This document shows, in pieces, positions 18,330 to 29,516 of a DNA stretch of 64,000 nucleotides. Position 1 is the first letter of the stretch, and each line of letters opens with the position of its first letter. The notes beneath the pieces were generated by a model. The model was not told the DNA's origin and ran no database searches. It saw only the letters and a program-made list of their open reading frames with translations. The translations under genes and the position numbers were made by a program. Source of the DNA: Loktanella sp. DSM 29012 (GTDB taxonomy: Bacteria; Pseudomonadota; Alphaproteobacteria; Rhodobacterales; Rhodobacteraceae); contig NZ_FOEJ01000004.1 in NCBI RefSeq assembly GCF_900110705.1, forward strand, positions 356,580-420,579, in the 5' to 3' direction.

Positions 18330-19685
18330 ATGGAAAATCTAGACCTACTCACCCGTTACGGTTTGTTCGACGCCAAGGTGCCGCGCTACACCAGCTATCC
18401 GCCGGCAAACCATTTTCAAACTGACGTGGGATTGCAGGCCCAGCGGGGCTGGCTGGCCGCCGTGCCCGATGGCAGCGAAATCTCGGTCTATATCCACATT
18501 CCGTTTTGCAGGCGATTGTGCTGGTTCTGCGCCTGCCGCACTCAGGGCACCAGCACGCTGGACCCGGTTGCGGGCTATATCACGCAGCTGGTCAAGGAAA
18601 TCGGGACCGTTGCTGCCGCCTTGCCGGGCGGCGTGCGCATGTCGCGGCTGCATCTGGGGGGCGGGACGCCGACGATCCTGTCGCCGCACCTGATGAAACG
18701 GCTGCTGGCGGCGGTGTTCGGAGAATTCACCCCTGCCGCCGATTTCGAGTTTTCGGTCGAGATCGACCCGACCGATGCAGCACCCGATCTGCTGGCCGTG
18801 TTGTCAGATCATGGGTTGAACCGTGCAAGCATCGGGGTGCAGGATTTTGATCCGGTGGTGCAGGGGGCCATCGGACGACAGCAATCCTTTGCCCAGACGC
18901 GCGATGTGGTCGACTGGTTGCGCGATGCCGGTGTGCCCAGCCTGAACCTGGACCTGCTGTACGGCTTGCCGCACCAGACCGCCGTGACATTTGGTGAAAC
19001 GATCACCCGTGTTCTGTCGCTGGAGCCTGACAGACTTGCGATCTATGGCTATGCTCATGTGCCGTGGATGTCCAAGCGGCAGGTGATGATCCGTGCGGCT
19101 GATCTGCCGGACCCATTGATGCGCCTATCGCTGTCAGAACAGGCCAGAACCCGGTTCGAGGAAATGGGGTTCCAGTCCATCGGTATCGACCACTTTGCAC
19201 GGCCAGATGATTCGCTGGCGACGGCCGATGCGGCGGGCGTGCTGCGGCGCAATTTTCAGGGCTATACCGATGATGCCAGCCCCACGCTGATCGGGTTCGG
19301 TGCCTCTGCGATTTCGCGGTTTGCGCAGGGCTATGTGCAGAATGCGGTTGCCACCTCGGCCTATCACGGGCGGATCGAGGACACGGGGTTCGCAGGCAGC
19401 AAGGGTTTCGCGTTGACGCCCAGGGACCGTTTGATCGCCACGATGATCGAGGACCTGATGTGTCGGTTCAGGATCGATCTGCAAAGGCTGCACGCCAGTT
19501 TCCCCGACAGATGGTCGCAGATCGAAAACTATATTGCCGGGCTCATGAAACGGTTTCCAGATGTGCTGGAGCGTCGGTGCAACGTCGTCACGCTGCGGCC
19601 AGAGGCACGGATGCTTGTGCGTATCATCGCCCACGACATCGACGGTTTCCGCGCCGATCTGGTCGCGCATTCCGTCGCCGTCTGA
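18330..19685 (+). CDS. hemN: Oxygen-independent coproporphyrinogen III oxidase (radical SAM)
   Basis: The 451-residue enzyme decarboxylates coproporphyrinogen III to protoporphyrinogen IX without oxygen, supplying haem under low oxygen. The radical SAM cluster motif CRRLCWFC is present in HIPFCRRLCWFCACR, followed by the SAM-binding GGGTPTIL motif, and the N-terminal PRYTSYPPA segment is typical of true HemN rather than HemW. No ribosome binding site is visible before the ATG, and the FnrL promoter geometry suggests transcription starts at or very near the start codon. HemN next to fnrL and cco is the usual Rhodobacter arrangement. Confidence 0.95.
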   Translation: MENLDLLTRYGLFDAKVPRYTSYPPANHFQTDVGLQAQRGWLAAVPDGSEISVYIHIPFCRRLCWFCACRTQGTSTLDPVAGYITQLVKEIGTVAAALPGGVRMSRLHLGGGTPTILSPHLMKRLLAAVFGEFTPAADFEFSVEIDPTDAAPDLLAVLSDHGLNRASIGVQDFDPVVQGAIGRQQSFAQTRDVVDWLRDAGVPSLNLDLLYGLPHQTAVTFGETITRVLSLEPDRLAIYGYAHVPWMSKRQVMIRAADLPDPLMRLSLSEQARTRFEEMGFQSIGIDHFARPDDSLATADAAGVLRRNFQGYTDDASPTLIGFGASAISRFAQGYVQNAVATSAYHGRIEDTGFAGSKGFALTPRDRLIATMIEDLMCRFRIDLQRLHASFPDRWSQIENYIAGLMKRFPDVLERRCNVVTLRPEARMLVRIIAHDIDGFRADLVAHSVAV

Positions 19686-19742
19686 CCGGGGGCACGATGA
19701 CACCCCGTCTTTCGTGATCGCACCAGCAGGGGACAGACCCGC

Positions 19743-20513
19743 ATGACGCAGAACGCCACGACACCGCCCACCATCCGACCGGTTGTCTGGTCCGATTTCA
19801 CGGCCAGTCTGGCGCTGGGCGTCCGAGATTTTCGGGCAGCCTTGTGGATCGACCTTTGCCTGGCCTGCGTCTTTGTGCTGGCCGGGCTGGGCATGGCGGC
19901 CGTTACGGTAATGACCGGACAGACGTTCTGGCTGGTGCTCGCGGTGCTGGGGTTTCCCATGGTGGGCACATTGGCTGCCGTCGGATTTTACGAGGTCAGC
20001 AGACAGCGCAGCCGCGACCTGCGCCCCGGACTGCGGCAGGTTGCCAGCCTGATCTGGGCGGCCCGGATCGGTCAGATACCGTGGCTCGCCGCGATCGTGG
20101 TGGTGATCTTCTTGTTCTGGTTTTTCATCGGGCACATGATCTTTGCCCTGTTTCTTGGACTTGCCCCGATGACGAACATTTCGACGTCACTCGCCGTTTT
20201 TCTGACGCCCTCTGGTTTGACCATGATCGCGGTCGGCACGTTGGTGGGGGCGATGTTTTCCGGGCTTGTCCTTGCGCTGAGCGTTCACGCAATGCCGATG
20301 CTGCTGGACCTTGATGTGGATTTCATAACCGCGATGCTGCGGTCGCTGTCTGCCGTTCTGCAACAGCCGATGGCCTATCTGGTCTGGGGCGCGTTCATCG
20401 GTGTCGTGACCCTGCTGTCGGCGCTGCCGGTCTTTCTGGGCCTGTTCGTGACGATGCCCATTCTGGGGCATGCGTCGTGGCACCTCTACCAGCGGCTTGT
20501 GTCCGACCCTTAG
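19743..20513 (+). CDS. DUF2189-type integral membrane protein
   Basis: The 256-residue protein has about six transmembrane helices starting near residue 35, with a short cytoplasmic N-terminus. The region from VRDFRAALWIDL through GFYEVSRQRSRDLRPGL resembles DUF2189, a family of unknown function common in Rhodobacteraceae. It begins 57 bases after hemN on the same strand and may be co-transcribed with it, which would place it in the FnrL regulon. Its last four bases overlap the end of the convergent gene at 20510. Function is unknown. Confidence 0.7.
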   Translation: MTQNATTPPTIRPVVWSDFTASLALGVRDFRAALWIDLCLACVFVLAGLGMAAVTVMTGQTFWLVLAVLGFPMVGTLAAVGFYEVSRQRSRDLRPGLRQVASLIWAARIGQIPWLAAIVVVIFLFWFFIGHMIFALFLGLAPMTNISTSLAVFLTPSGLTMIAVGTLVGAMFSGLVLALSVHAMPMLLDLDVDFITAMLRSLSAVLQQPMAYLVWGAFIGVVTLLSALPVFLGLFVTMPILGHASWHLYQRLVSDP

Positions 20514-20842
20514 GCTGTCGCGAGGAACCGTTCGGTCGGGTTGCAGAATTCCATCGACACATCGAGATAGGCGTTCAGCGCCGTGTGCATCAGCCGGTCC
20601 GAGGGTTCGGCCGTGTTCAATTCGGTGGTCAGGAAATCACGCACCAGTGCGGCTGCCTGGCCCAATGTCGTCAGCCCCAGCGCCTGGGCAGAGCCGTGAA
20701 CGTCGGACAGGATCGCCAGCGCGTCACGATAGGCCTTGGCCTCGAACAGCACTTCGAGGGCATCATGTCGCGCATAATAGTTCTGGATAAAGCGTTGCTG
20801 CATCCGACCCATGTAAACGGGGTTCACTGTCGTCTGTGTCAT
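20510..20842 (-). CDS. Small helical protein resembling an HPt domain
   Basis: I do not recognise this 110-residue protein by name. It looks wholly alpha-helical. The segment ILSDVHGSAQALGLTTLGQAAALV follows the histidine phosphotransfer pattern (H-x-x-K-G-x-x-x-x-L-G...L) in spacing and hydrophobicity. However, the position of the phosphorylated histidine is serine 46 and the following lysine position is histidine 49. It could therefore be a degenerate HPt-like binding protein, or the resemblance may be chance. It is convergent with the DUF2189 gene, overlapping it by four bases, and separated by 87 bases from pobA downstream of it. No histidine kinase or response regulator is adjacent. Confidence 0.5.
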   Translation of the reverse strand: MTQTTVNPVYMGRMQQRFIQNYYARHDALEVLFEAKAYRDALAILSDVHGSAQALGLTTLGQAAALVRDFLTTELNTAEPSDRLMHTALNAYLDVSMEFCNPTERFLATA

Positions 20843-20929
20843 TACGCAATCCTCATTCTTTCGGCGGCTGAGGATATGTCTGGTCGGTGACTGGGGCGAC
20901 AGTGTGATCCGATACGGGCAATTCAGAGG

Positions 20930-22099
20930 TTAATAAGGCATCCCGACATAGTTCTCGGAAAACACGGTTTGCGCATTGACTGAGGTTTGCAGGTTGCGCA
21001 ATTCGCTGTCCTGGATCGCCTGGTCAAAGGATTCCTGTCCGGGAAAACGGTGCATGGTCGTCGTGAACCACCAGCTGAACCGGATCGCGTTCCACACCCG
21101 TTTGAGCGCGGTCTGGGAATAGGTCTCGATCCCGTGGTCATCGCCATCCCGGTAGTGACTGGTCAGCGCCTCGAACAGATAGTGCACGTCGGAAACGGCC
21201 AGATTCAGACCCTTGGCCCCCGTGGGCGGCACGATATGGGCCGCGTCCCCCACCAGAAATAGACGCCCCCATTTCATCGGGTCAGCCACGTAGGACCGCA
21301 GTGGCGCGATAGATTTTTCGATGGTCGGCCCAGTAATAAGCGCCTCGGCTGAGTCGTGCGGCAGTCGCCTGCGGAATTCATCCCAGAACGCATCGTCGGT
21401 CCATTTGTCCAAGGGATCATCGACGGGTGCCTGAATGTAGTAGCGGCTGCGCGTCGGGCTGCGCATCGAGGCCAGCGCAAAGCCACGCGGATGGTTGGCA
21501 TAGATCAGTTCGTGACTGACAGGGGGCAGATCGGCCATGACGCCCAACCAGCCAAAGGGATAGACCCGTTCGAATTCGGTCAGAACATCCTTTGGGATGG
21601 CCTGCCGCGAAGGTCCGTGAGACCCGTCGCATCCCGCAACATAGTCGCAATCGATCCGGTGTGTCGTGCCATCCTTGACGTAGGTGACGTGGGGCGCGTC
21701 GGTATCAAGATCATGCAATTCGACCCCGTCGAGATCGTGTATCACGATTCCACCCGCCTTTTCGCGGGCATCATAGAGGTCGCGGGTCACTTCGGTCTGG
21801 CCATAGACCAGCACCTGTTTGCCGATCAGCGCGTCGAAATCGATGCGAAATCCGGTATTCTGCACAGCAAGGTAAGTGCCGGTGTGAGGTAACCCTTCAG
21901 CGTGGGCGCGGGTGGCGATCCCGGCCTTTTCCAACATGCCGACGGTGCCGGATTCCAGCACGCCGGCGCGGATGCGTGACAGCACATAGTCACGGCTGCG
22001 GCGTTCCAGCACGACCGTATCGATCCCGGCCCGGTCCAGCAGTTGCGACAACAGCAGACCGGACGGCCCGCCACCAATGATACAAACCTGCGTGCGCAT
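20930..22099 (-). CDS. pobA: 4-hydroxybenzoate 3-monooxygenase
   Basis: The 389-residue flavoprotein hydroxylates 4-hydroxybenzoate to protocatechuate with NADPH and oxygen, feeding the beta-ketoadipate pathway. Visible motifs are the FAD-binding CIIGGGPSGLLLSQLL at the N-terminus, the DG motif in GCDGSHGPSR, and the second FAD motif LFLVGDAAHIVPPTGAKG. The ATG at 22099 is chosen because GGGGAGGTG lies just upstream and the first beta strand then starts at residue 3; an ATG at 22135 would add 12 unrelated residues. It is divergent from an AraC-type regulator, the usual pobA-pobR arrangement. The downstream pathway genes (pca) are not in the window. Confidence 0.96.
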   Translation of the reverse strand: MRTQVCIIGGGPSGLLLSQLLDRAGIDTVVLERRSRDYVLSRIRAGVLESGTVGMLEKAGIATRAHAEGLPHTGTYLAVQNTGFRIDFDALIGKQVLVYGQTEVTRDLYDAREKAGGIVIHDLDGVELHDLDTDAPHVTYVKDGTTHRIDCDYVAGCDGSHGPSRQAIPKDVLTEFERVYPFGWLGVMADLPPVSHELIYANHPRGFALASMRSPTRSRYYIQAPVDDPLDKWTDDAFWDEFRRRLPHDSAEALITGPTIEKSIAPLRSYVADPMKWGRLFLVGDAAHIVPPTGAKGLNLAVSDVHYLFEALTSHYRDGDDHGIETYSQTALKRVWNAIRFSWWFTTTMHRFPGQESFDQAIQDSELRNLQTSVNAQTVFSENYVGMPY

Positions 22100-22174
22100 G
22101 ATAGACACCTCCCCTGACTGGCTGGCACAATACATTCAGACATCGGCCATATCTGGCAGAATCGGGGCTTATAC

Positions 22175-22990
22175 TTGACCAATGCAATCAAACTGCCGGA
22201 CTACGCATTGTTTGGCGAACGTGCGATTTTTCCTGACGTTCTGCATGTCGAGGCCATCGTGGACCGCGCCGCGCAGCATGGTTGGCGCATTGCCAGCCAC
22301 CGGCATCCCGGTCTTTTGCAGGTGCTCTACGTCAAGGCGGGAGAGGCGACACTGCATCTGGCGCATGGATCGGAAACGCTGACGCCACCGGTCGTGATCG
22401 TGCTGCCGCCGAATGCCGTGCATGGCTTTACCTTTGCTGCCGGGACCGTCGGGGTCGTCGTGTCCATTCCTACGACGCTACTGGACGACAGCGCCTTGCA
22501 GGTGGACCGCGTCCAGCAACGTGCGGCGACCGCGCGGATCACGGGGCTGATTGCGATCCTGCAGGACCGGCACGCGGACGCGGATGGTCCCCGTGATCCC
22601 AGTTTGCGCGCCCTCGCCGCGGCATTGATCTGGGAATGTGCCGAAGCAACACCAGCAGCGGGCAACACCGCGGACCTGTTCACGCGTTTCGAGGTAGCCT
22701 TGCGCAATCATGCCACCCAAGGGTGGGAGGTCGGCGATTACGCCCGCAGTTTGGGCGCGTCGGCCTCCAGTCTCAACAGGGTCGTGCGCGCCCGCGCCCA
22801 GATGTCCGTCATGGGGGCGGTGATGGCCTACCGGCTGGAACTGGCGTGCAAACGGCTGGCCTATACGCGCCAGCCGATTACCGTCATCGCATATGATCTG
22901 GGGTTTTCGGACCCCACACATTTTGCCCGCGCGTTCCGCAAGGGGATCGGCTGCACCCCGCGCGCCTATCGCAAGCGGTTTGAGGGCTAG
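22175..22990 (+). CDS. pobR: AraC-family regulator, probable PobR
   Basis: The 271-residue protein has an N-terminal cupin-like ligand domain (about residues 25-110; HRHPGLLQVLYVKAGEATLHL, where the short HRHPGLLQ segment is typical) and a C-terminal AraC helix-turn-helix pair (about residues 180-268). The second helix-turn-helix carries VIAYDLGFSDPTHFARAFRK, the AraC signature. It starts with TTG at 22175, since no ATG lies in frame near the expected N-terminus. Divergence from pobA suggests it activates pobA in response to 4-hydroxybenzoate. Its stop is only six bases from the convergent pgm stop, leaving no room for separate terminators. Confidence 0.85.
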   Translation: MTNAIKLPDYALFGERAIFPDVLHVEAIVDRAAQHGWRIASHRHPGLLQVLYVKAGEATLHLAHGSETLTPPVVIVLPPNAVHGFTFAAGTVGVVVSIPTTLLDDSALQVDRVQQRAATARITGLIAILQDRHADADGPRDPSLRALAAALIWECAEATPAAGNTADLFTRFEVALRNHATQGWEVGDYARSLGASASSLNRVVRARAQMSVMGAVMAYRLELACKRLAYTRQPITVIAYDLGFSDPTHFARAFRKGIGCTPRAYRKRFEG

Positions 22991-22996
22991 CCGTGG

Positions 22997-24634
<1,638 letters not shown>

Positions 24635-24651
24635 TTACACAGGAAGCTAGA

Positions 24652-26778
24652 TCAATCCGTCGTCCGAGCAAAGACACAGACCGAATCCGCTGCAACACGG
24701 AAGGTTTGTGTGGCGATGCACTGGGTGCCGTCCTCTGGGTTGGCTGTATCCAGGATCAGTTCCCAGGGGCTGTCCGTGCTGCAATCCGGCAGGGTGATGT
24801 CGATGGCCGGACCCGCGTTGAAGGTGATGAACACCACATCATGCGATGCCGCATAGTCGGGGGTGTCAGAGGCCGTGCGCATTTCGACAGACAAGGCGCG
24901 CCAGCGCGGATCGTCCCAGTCTTCTTGTGTCGGCGGGGTGCCGTCAGGTTTGCGCCAGAACAGATCGGGCATGCCGTCCTCTCGGCGTGGGCGAGAGTGC
25001 AGGAACCGCGTCTGCCGCAACACCGGGTGGTCGCGACGCAAGCGGGACAGCCGCGCGACATAATCCAGCAGATTTTGATCCAGACGGTCCCAGTTCAGCC
25101 AGCCCGTGTCGTTGTCCTGTGCAAAGGTGTTGTTGTTGCCCCACTGGCTGTTGCCGATCTCGTCCCCTCCCAGCAGGAACGGCGTGCCCTGCGACAGAAA
25201 CACGGTGGCCAGCAGGTTGCGCTTGCGCTGGGCACGGGCGGACCGGATCGCGGGATCATCCGTCGGACCTTCGACACCCATGTTATCGGAATAATTGTCG
25301 TCCTTGCCGTCGCGATTGTCCTCGCCGTTGGCGGCGTTGTGCTTGACGTTGTAGGACACCAGATCATCCAGAACCATGCCGTCATGCACGGTCACAAAGT
25401 TGATCGAGGCAGTGGCTTTGCGGCCTGAATGATCGAACTGGCGGGCACTGCCGGCGACCCTTTTGGCCAGATTGGCGGTCAGGCCGGAATCGCCGCGCCA
25501 ATATTTGCGCACACCGTCGCGGAACTTGTCGTTGAATTCCATGAAAGGGTGCGGAAACGCGCCCAACTGATAGCCGCCGGGCCCCAGGTCCCAGGGTTCG
25601 GTCACCAGTTTCACGCGGCTTAGCACCGGGTCCTGTCGCAACGCATCCAGGAACCCGCCCTCGCGGTCGAAACCGTCCTTTTCGCGGGCCAGCGCTGTCC
25701 CGAGATCGAACCGGAACCCGTCCACGTGCATCGTTTCGACCCAATAGCGCATGGAATCCATGATCATGCGCAGCACCATCGGGTGTTCGGTCCGCAGCGT
25801 GTTCCCGACGCCTGTATCGTTCACGTAGCCCCGACCGTCGTCGGTCAACCGGTAGTAGGATTTGTTGTCGAAACCACGAAACGACAGGGTCGGACCCATT
25901 TCGTTGCCTTCGGCGGTGTGGTTGTAAACCACGTCCATGATGACTTCGATGCCGGCCTTGTGGAACCGCCGGACCATGGTCTGAAATTCCCAGACACCTT
26001 CCTCGGTCATGTAGCGCGGTTCTGGCGCGAAAAATCCGATGCTGTTGTAGCCCCAGTAGTTGCGCAGTCCCTGCCGCACGAGAAAATGGTCGTCGACATA
26101 GGCCTGTGACGGCATCAGCTGGACGGTGGTCACGCCGATCTTGTTGAGGTGATCCAGCACGGGCTGGGACGCCATGCCCAGAAACTTGCCGCGCATGGCC
26201 GACGCGACGCCCGGCATGCGGGCGGTCATGCCTTTGACATGGGCCTCGTAGAGGACGGTATCGGTTGCGGCGATTTCAGGGGGCAGGTCGCGTCCCCAGT
26301 TGAACGACGGGTCCACCACGACGCTGCGCTGCGCTGCAAAGGCGCTGTCACGCGAGTCAAAGCTGAGATCGCCACGCGGACTGCCGACACGGTAGCCCAT
26401 CAGCGCGTCGGACCATTTCAGTTTGCCGAACAGGCGTTTGGCATAGGGATCGATCAGCAGTTTGTTGTAATTGAACCTGTGCCCTTCTTCGGGGGCATAG
26501 GGCCCGTGCACCCGAAACCCGTATTTCGCACCCGGTGTCAGGCCCGCGACATGAACGTGCCAGACATCGCCGTCGCGTTCCAACAGCGGCAGGCGCGCGC
26601 GTTCCTTGCGCCCGTCATCGCTGAACAGGCACAGGTCGATGCGTTCGGCATGTTCGGAAAAGACGGCGAAATTCACGCCTGCCCCGTCGAATGTCGCGCC
26701 CAGCGGAAAGGGTTTGCCCGCCGTCAGTGGGTGGTCGCGCAGTTTCGTCGGGACAGACTGGTTAAGTTGGGCATTCAA
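24652..26778 (-). CDS. glgX: Glycogen debranching enzyme GlgX
   Basis: The 708-residue GH13 enzyme has an N-terminal CBM48 module (about residues 20-110) and a catalytic barrel. The nucleophile aspartate is in GFRFDLGTALARE, the acid/base glutamate in LVTEPWDLGPGGYQ, and the transition-state aspartate in FVTVHDGM. It hydrolyses alpha-1,6 branches left after phosphorylase action, so it belongs to breakdown, while the adjoining genes make the polymer. Its start overlaps the glgA stop by four bases. No glycogen phosphorylase gene is in the window. Confidence 0.95.
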   Translation of the reverse strand: MNAQLNQSVPTKLRDHPLTAGKPFPLGATFDGAGVNFAVFSEHAERIDLCLFSDDGRKERARLPLLERDGDVWHVHVAGLTPGAKYGFRVHGPYAPEEGHRFNYNKLLIDPYAKRLFGKLKWSDALMGYRVGSPRGDLSFDSRDSAFAAQRSVVVDPSFNWGRDLPPEIAATDTVLYEAHVKGMTARMPGVASAMRGKFLGMASQPVLDHLNKIGVTTVQLMPSQAYVDDHFLVRQGLRNYWGYNSIGFFAPEPRYMTEEGVWEFQTMVRRFHKAGIEVIMDVVYNHTAEGNEMGPTLSFRGFDNKSYYRLTDDGRGYVNDTGVGNTLRTEHPMVLRMIMDSMRYWVETMHVDGFRFDLGTALAREKDGFDREGGFLDALRQDPVLSRVKLVTEPWDLGPGGYQLGAFPHPFMEFNDKFRDGVRKYWRGDSGLTANLAKRVAGSARQFDHSGRKATASINFVTVHDGMVLDDLVSYNVKHNAANGEDNRDGKDDNYSDNMGVEGPTDDPAIRSARAQRKRNLLATVFLSQGTPFLLGGDEIGNSQWGNNNTFAQDNDTGWLNWDRLDQNLLDYVARLSRLRRDHPVLRQTRFLHSRPRREDGMPDLFWRKPDGTPPTQEDWDDPRWRALSVEMRTASDTPDYAASHDVVFITFNAGPAIDITLPDCSTDSPWELILDTANPEDGTQCIATQTFRVAADSVCVFARTTD

Positions 26779-28211
26779 ACGGTTACGCCTTTGTACAAGT
26801 CAGCGTAGGCGGACGCAGAGGTCTGCCAACCTAGCGCCTGCGACATGCCCTTTTTCTGCAAGCCTGTCCACGTTTTCTTGTCCGAGTATAAGGCAATGAG
26901 GCGCATCAGGGCCTGACCGAAGGCCAGCGCGTCGATGGGATGGAATTGCAGGCCGGTCGCTGCCTTGTCCTGCAGGGCCATGGGGGTCGCATTGATGACA
27001 GTATCGGCCAGCCCACCCGTCAGGGCGACGACCGGTACGCAGCCATAGCGCAAACCATATAGCTGGGTCAGGCCACATGGTTCGAACCGCGACGGCACGA
27101 GAACCGCGTCGCCGCCTGCGAACATGCGGTGCGACAGGGCTTCGTCATAGCCGATGCGCAGACCGATCCGGCCAGGATGCGCCTTGGCCAGCGACTTGAG
27201 GTCGTTTTCGATCTGCGGGTCGCCTGATCCCAGCACCGCCAGACAGCCACCGCCGGCGATGAAATCAGGGATGGCGGCGACCAGCAGGTCCATGCCTTTT
27301 TGGTCGGTCAGACGACTGACAACGACGGCCAGCGGGCCGTCACAGCTCGCCAGTCCGAATTCTGCCATCAAGGCCGTCCGGTTGTGCTGTTTCCTGGCCA
27401 GCGACGCCTTGCCGTAAGTCTTGGAAATGTGGGGGTCTGTCTGGGGATCCCAGACAGTTTCGTCGACGCCGTTCAGGATGCCGTGGAAATCGGCGGCACG
27501 GTATTGCAGCAGACCTTCCAGCCCGAACCCGAATTCATGGCGCATCAGTTCGTCGGCGTAGGTGGGGCTGACGGTGGTGATCGCGTCGGCATGGGCCAGC
27601 CCGGCCTTGAGGCTGGACAGGTTGCCCCAGTATTCCAGGCTGTCGCTGTGGAACGCCTCGATCGGCAGGCGCAACGACCCCAGGGCCGCGGCCGGTGCCT
27701 CGCCGCGAAAAGCGATGTTGTGGATCGTGACGACCGATTTGGCCTGCGTGTCCACGCAAAGGTCCATATAGGCTGGTGCAAAACCTGCCTGCCAGTCATG
27801 GCAATGCAGGATATTCGGTGTCCAGCCATCGGTCGTCCCAGTCGCCGAGATCTGGGCGGCAACCCACGACAGCGCGGCGAACCGCTGCGGATTGTCGCCG
27901 AAATCATGCGGGTTGCCATAGGGCCCGCCAGCGCGCGCAAACAGATGCGGCGCATCCAGCAACATGATCGCAGCCCCGCCGATCTGGCCCAGCAACACGC
28001 AGGCCGGACCGCCGAACAGATCGCTGTCAGCCCAGACCTCGGTCACGGCACCCAGCTTGTCGATCAATCCGGGGTAGGCTGGCAACAACGTGCGCATGTC
28101 CCAGCCCAGCGGTGCGAGTGCTGCGGGCAGGGCACCGGCCACGTCTGCCAGGCCCCCTGTCTTGATCAGGGGAACGCATTCCGACGTGACCGATAAGACC
28201 CGACCACCCAT
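26775..28211 (-). CDS. glgA: Glycogen synthase (ADP-glucose type)
   Basis: The 478-residue GT5 transferase extends alpha-1,4-glucan chains from ADP-glucose. The N-terminal ADP-glucose-binding motif KTGGLADVAGALP is at residues 17-29, and the C-terminal GT-B domain shows VPSRFEPCGLTQLYGLRYG, containing the catalytic-glutamate region, and TGGLADTV. Length is standard. It sits four bases downstream of glgC and overlaps glgX by four bases, so these genes are tightly coupled. Confidence 0.96.
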   Translation of the reverse strand: MGGRVLSVTSECVPLIKTGGLADVAGALPAALAPLGWDMRTLLPAYPGLIDKLGAVTEVWADSDLFGGPACVLLGQIGGAAIMLLDAPHLFARAGGPYGNPHDFGDNPQRFAALSWVAAQISATGTTDGWTPNILHCHDWQAGFAPAYMDLCVDTQAKSVVTIHNIAFRGEAPAAALGSLRLPIEAFHSDSLEYWGNLSSLKAGLAHADAITTVSPTYADELMRHEFGFGLEGLLQYRAADFHGILNGVDETVWDPQTDPHISKTYGKASLARKQHNRTALMAEFGLASCDGPLAVVVSRLTDQKGMDLLVAAIPDFIAGGGCLAVLGSGDPQIENDLKSLAKAHPGRIGLRIGYDEALSHRMFAGGDAVLVPSRFEPCGLTQLYGLRYGCVPVVALTGGLADTVINATPMALQDKAATGLQFHPIDALAFGQALMRLIALYSDKKTWTGLQKKGMSQALGWQTSASAYADLYKGVTV

Positions 28212-28215
28212 GGGA

Positions 28216-29487
28216 TCAGGACCGCGCGAGATAGGCGTCGATCATGGCCTTGGTGACCAGCACGACGCCTTTGTCAGTGACGCGGAAACCGTTTTCACGA
28301 TCCTTTTCGGAATCGATGCCGATCTCCATGCCTTCGGGGATCTGCACACCGCGGTCGATCACGCAGTTGCGTAGCTCTGCCTTGCGGCCCACGTCCACAT
28401 GCGGCAGCGCCACAACCCGGTTCAGCGAGGCATAGGAATGTGTTCGCACACCTGTGAACAGCAGCGATTCAGTCACTTCGGACCCCGAGATGATGCAGTT
28501 GCCAGACACCATCGACGACACCGCCGTCCCGCGACGGCCATCCTCGTTATGGATGAACTTTGCAGGTGGCACGCTTTCCGCGTAGGTCCAGATCGGCCAT
28601 TCGTTGTCATAGAGGTCCAGCGGCGGGGTGAACAGCGTCAGGTCGATGTTGGCCTGCCAGAACGCATCCACGGTGCCCACGTCGCGCCAGTAGGGTTCGG
28701 TTTCCAGACCCGACATGATGCAGCTGTCCTGAAAACGGTGCGCCATGGCTTTGCCGTTCTTGACGATATGCGGGATGATGTCGTGGCCGAAGTCATGGCT
28801 GCTGTTGTCGTCGTGCATATCCTCGAGCAGCAAGGTCCGCAGGAACTGCCAGTCAAAGATGTAGATACCCATTGACCCCAGCGCGTGGTCGGGATCGCCG
28901 GGAATGGCGGGCGGATCAGCCGGCTTTTCGAGGAAATCGGTGATCTGCATCTGATCGTTCACATGCATCACACCCAGCGCAGTCGCTTCCATCCGGGGGA
29001 CGGTCAGGCAGCCGATCGTCACATCCGCCTTGGTGTCGACATGCTGTTGCAGCATGACCTCGTAATCCATCTTGTAGATGTGGTCGCCTGCCAGGATGAC
29101 AATATATTCAACGCCGTAGCTGTCGATGATGTCGATGTTCTGGGTGACGGCATCGGCCGTGCCGACGTACCATTTAGCTTCGTCCATCCGCTGCGACGCA
29201 GGCAGGATATCAAGGAATTCGTTGCGTTCCGCCCGCAGAAAGTTCCAGCCCCGCTGGCAATGCCGGATCAGGCTGTGCGCCTTGTACTGGGTGGCGATCG
29301 CCATCTTGCGCATGCCGGAATTCAGCGCGTTCGACAGTGCAAAGTCGACGATCCGGGTCTTGCCGCCGAAATAGACCGCCGGTTTGGCGCGGTTGTCGGT
29401 CAGTTCCTTGAGGCGGCTGCCACGCCCGCCGGCCAGCACGAATGCCAGCGCCTTGTTCGACAGTCTTGGATTGGCCTTGGGTTTCAT
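28216..29487 (-). CDS. glgC: Glucose-1-phosphate adenylyltransferase
   Basis: The 423-residue enzyme makes ADP-glucose from ATP and glucose-1-phosphate, the regulated step of bacterial glycogen synthesis. It carries the nucleotide-binding [21 protein letters not shown] motif region near the N-terminus (shown here as GGRGSRL and RAKPAV), the sugar-phosphate motif FLEKPADPP, and a C-terminal left-handed beta-helix. The ATG at 29487 follows GGGAG by eight bases and is preferred to an upstream GTG at 29496. Alphaproteobacterial GlgC is usually activated by fructose-6-phosphate and pyruvate; that is family knowledge, not seen here. Confidence 0.95.
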   Translation of the reverse strand: MKPKANPRLSNKALAFVLAGGRGSRLKELTDNRAKPAVYFGGKTRIVDFALSNALNSGMRKMAIATQYKAHSLIRHCQRGWNFLRAERNEFLDILPASQRMDEAKWYVGTADAVTQNIDIIDSYGVEYIVILAGDHIYKMDYEVMLQQHVDTKADVTIGCLTVPRMEATALGVMHVNDQMQITDFLEKPADPPAIPGDPDHALGSMGIYIFDWQFLRTLLLEDMHDDNSSHDFGHDIIPHIVKNGKAMAHRFQDSCIMSGLETEPYWRDVGTVDAFWQANIDLTLFTPPLDLYDNEWPIWTYAESVPPAKFIHNEDGRRGTAVSSMVSGNCIISGSEVTESLLFTGVRTHSYASLNRVVALPHVDVGRKAELRNCVIDRGVQIPEGMEIGIDSEKDRENGFRVTDKGVVLVTKAMIDAYLARS

Positions 29488-29516
29488 TGGTCTCACTCCC
29501 TGGTGGCGGATGGTAT

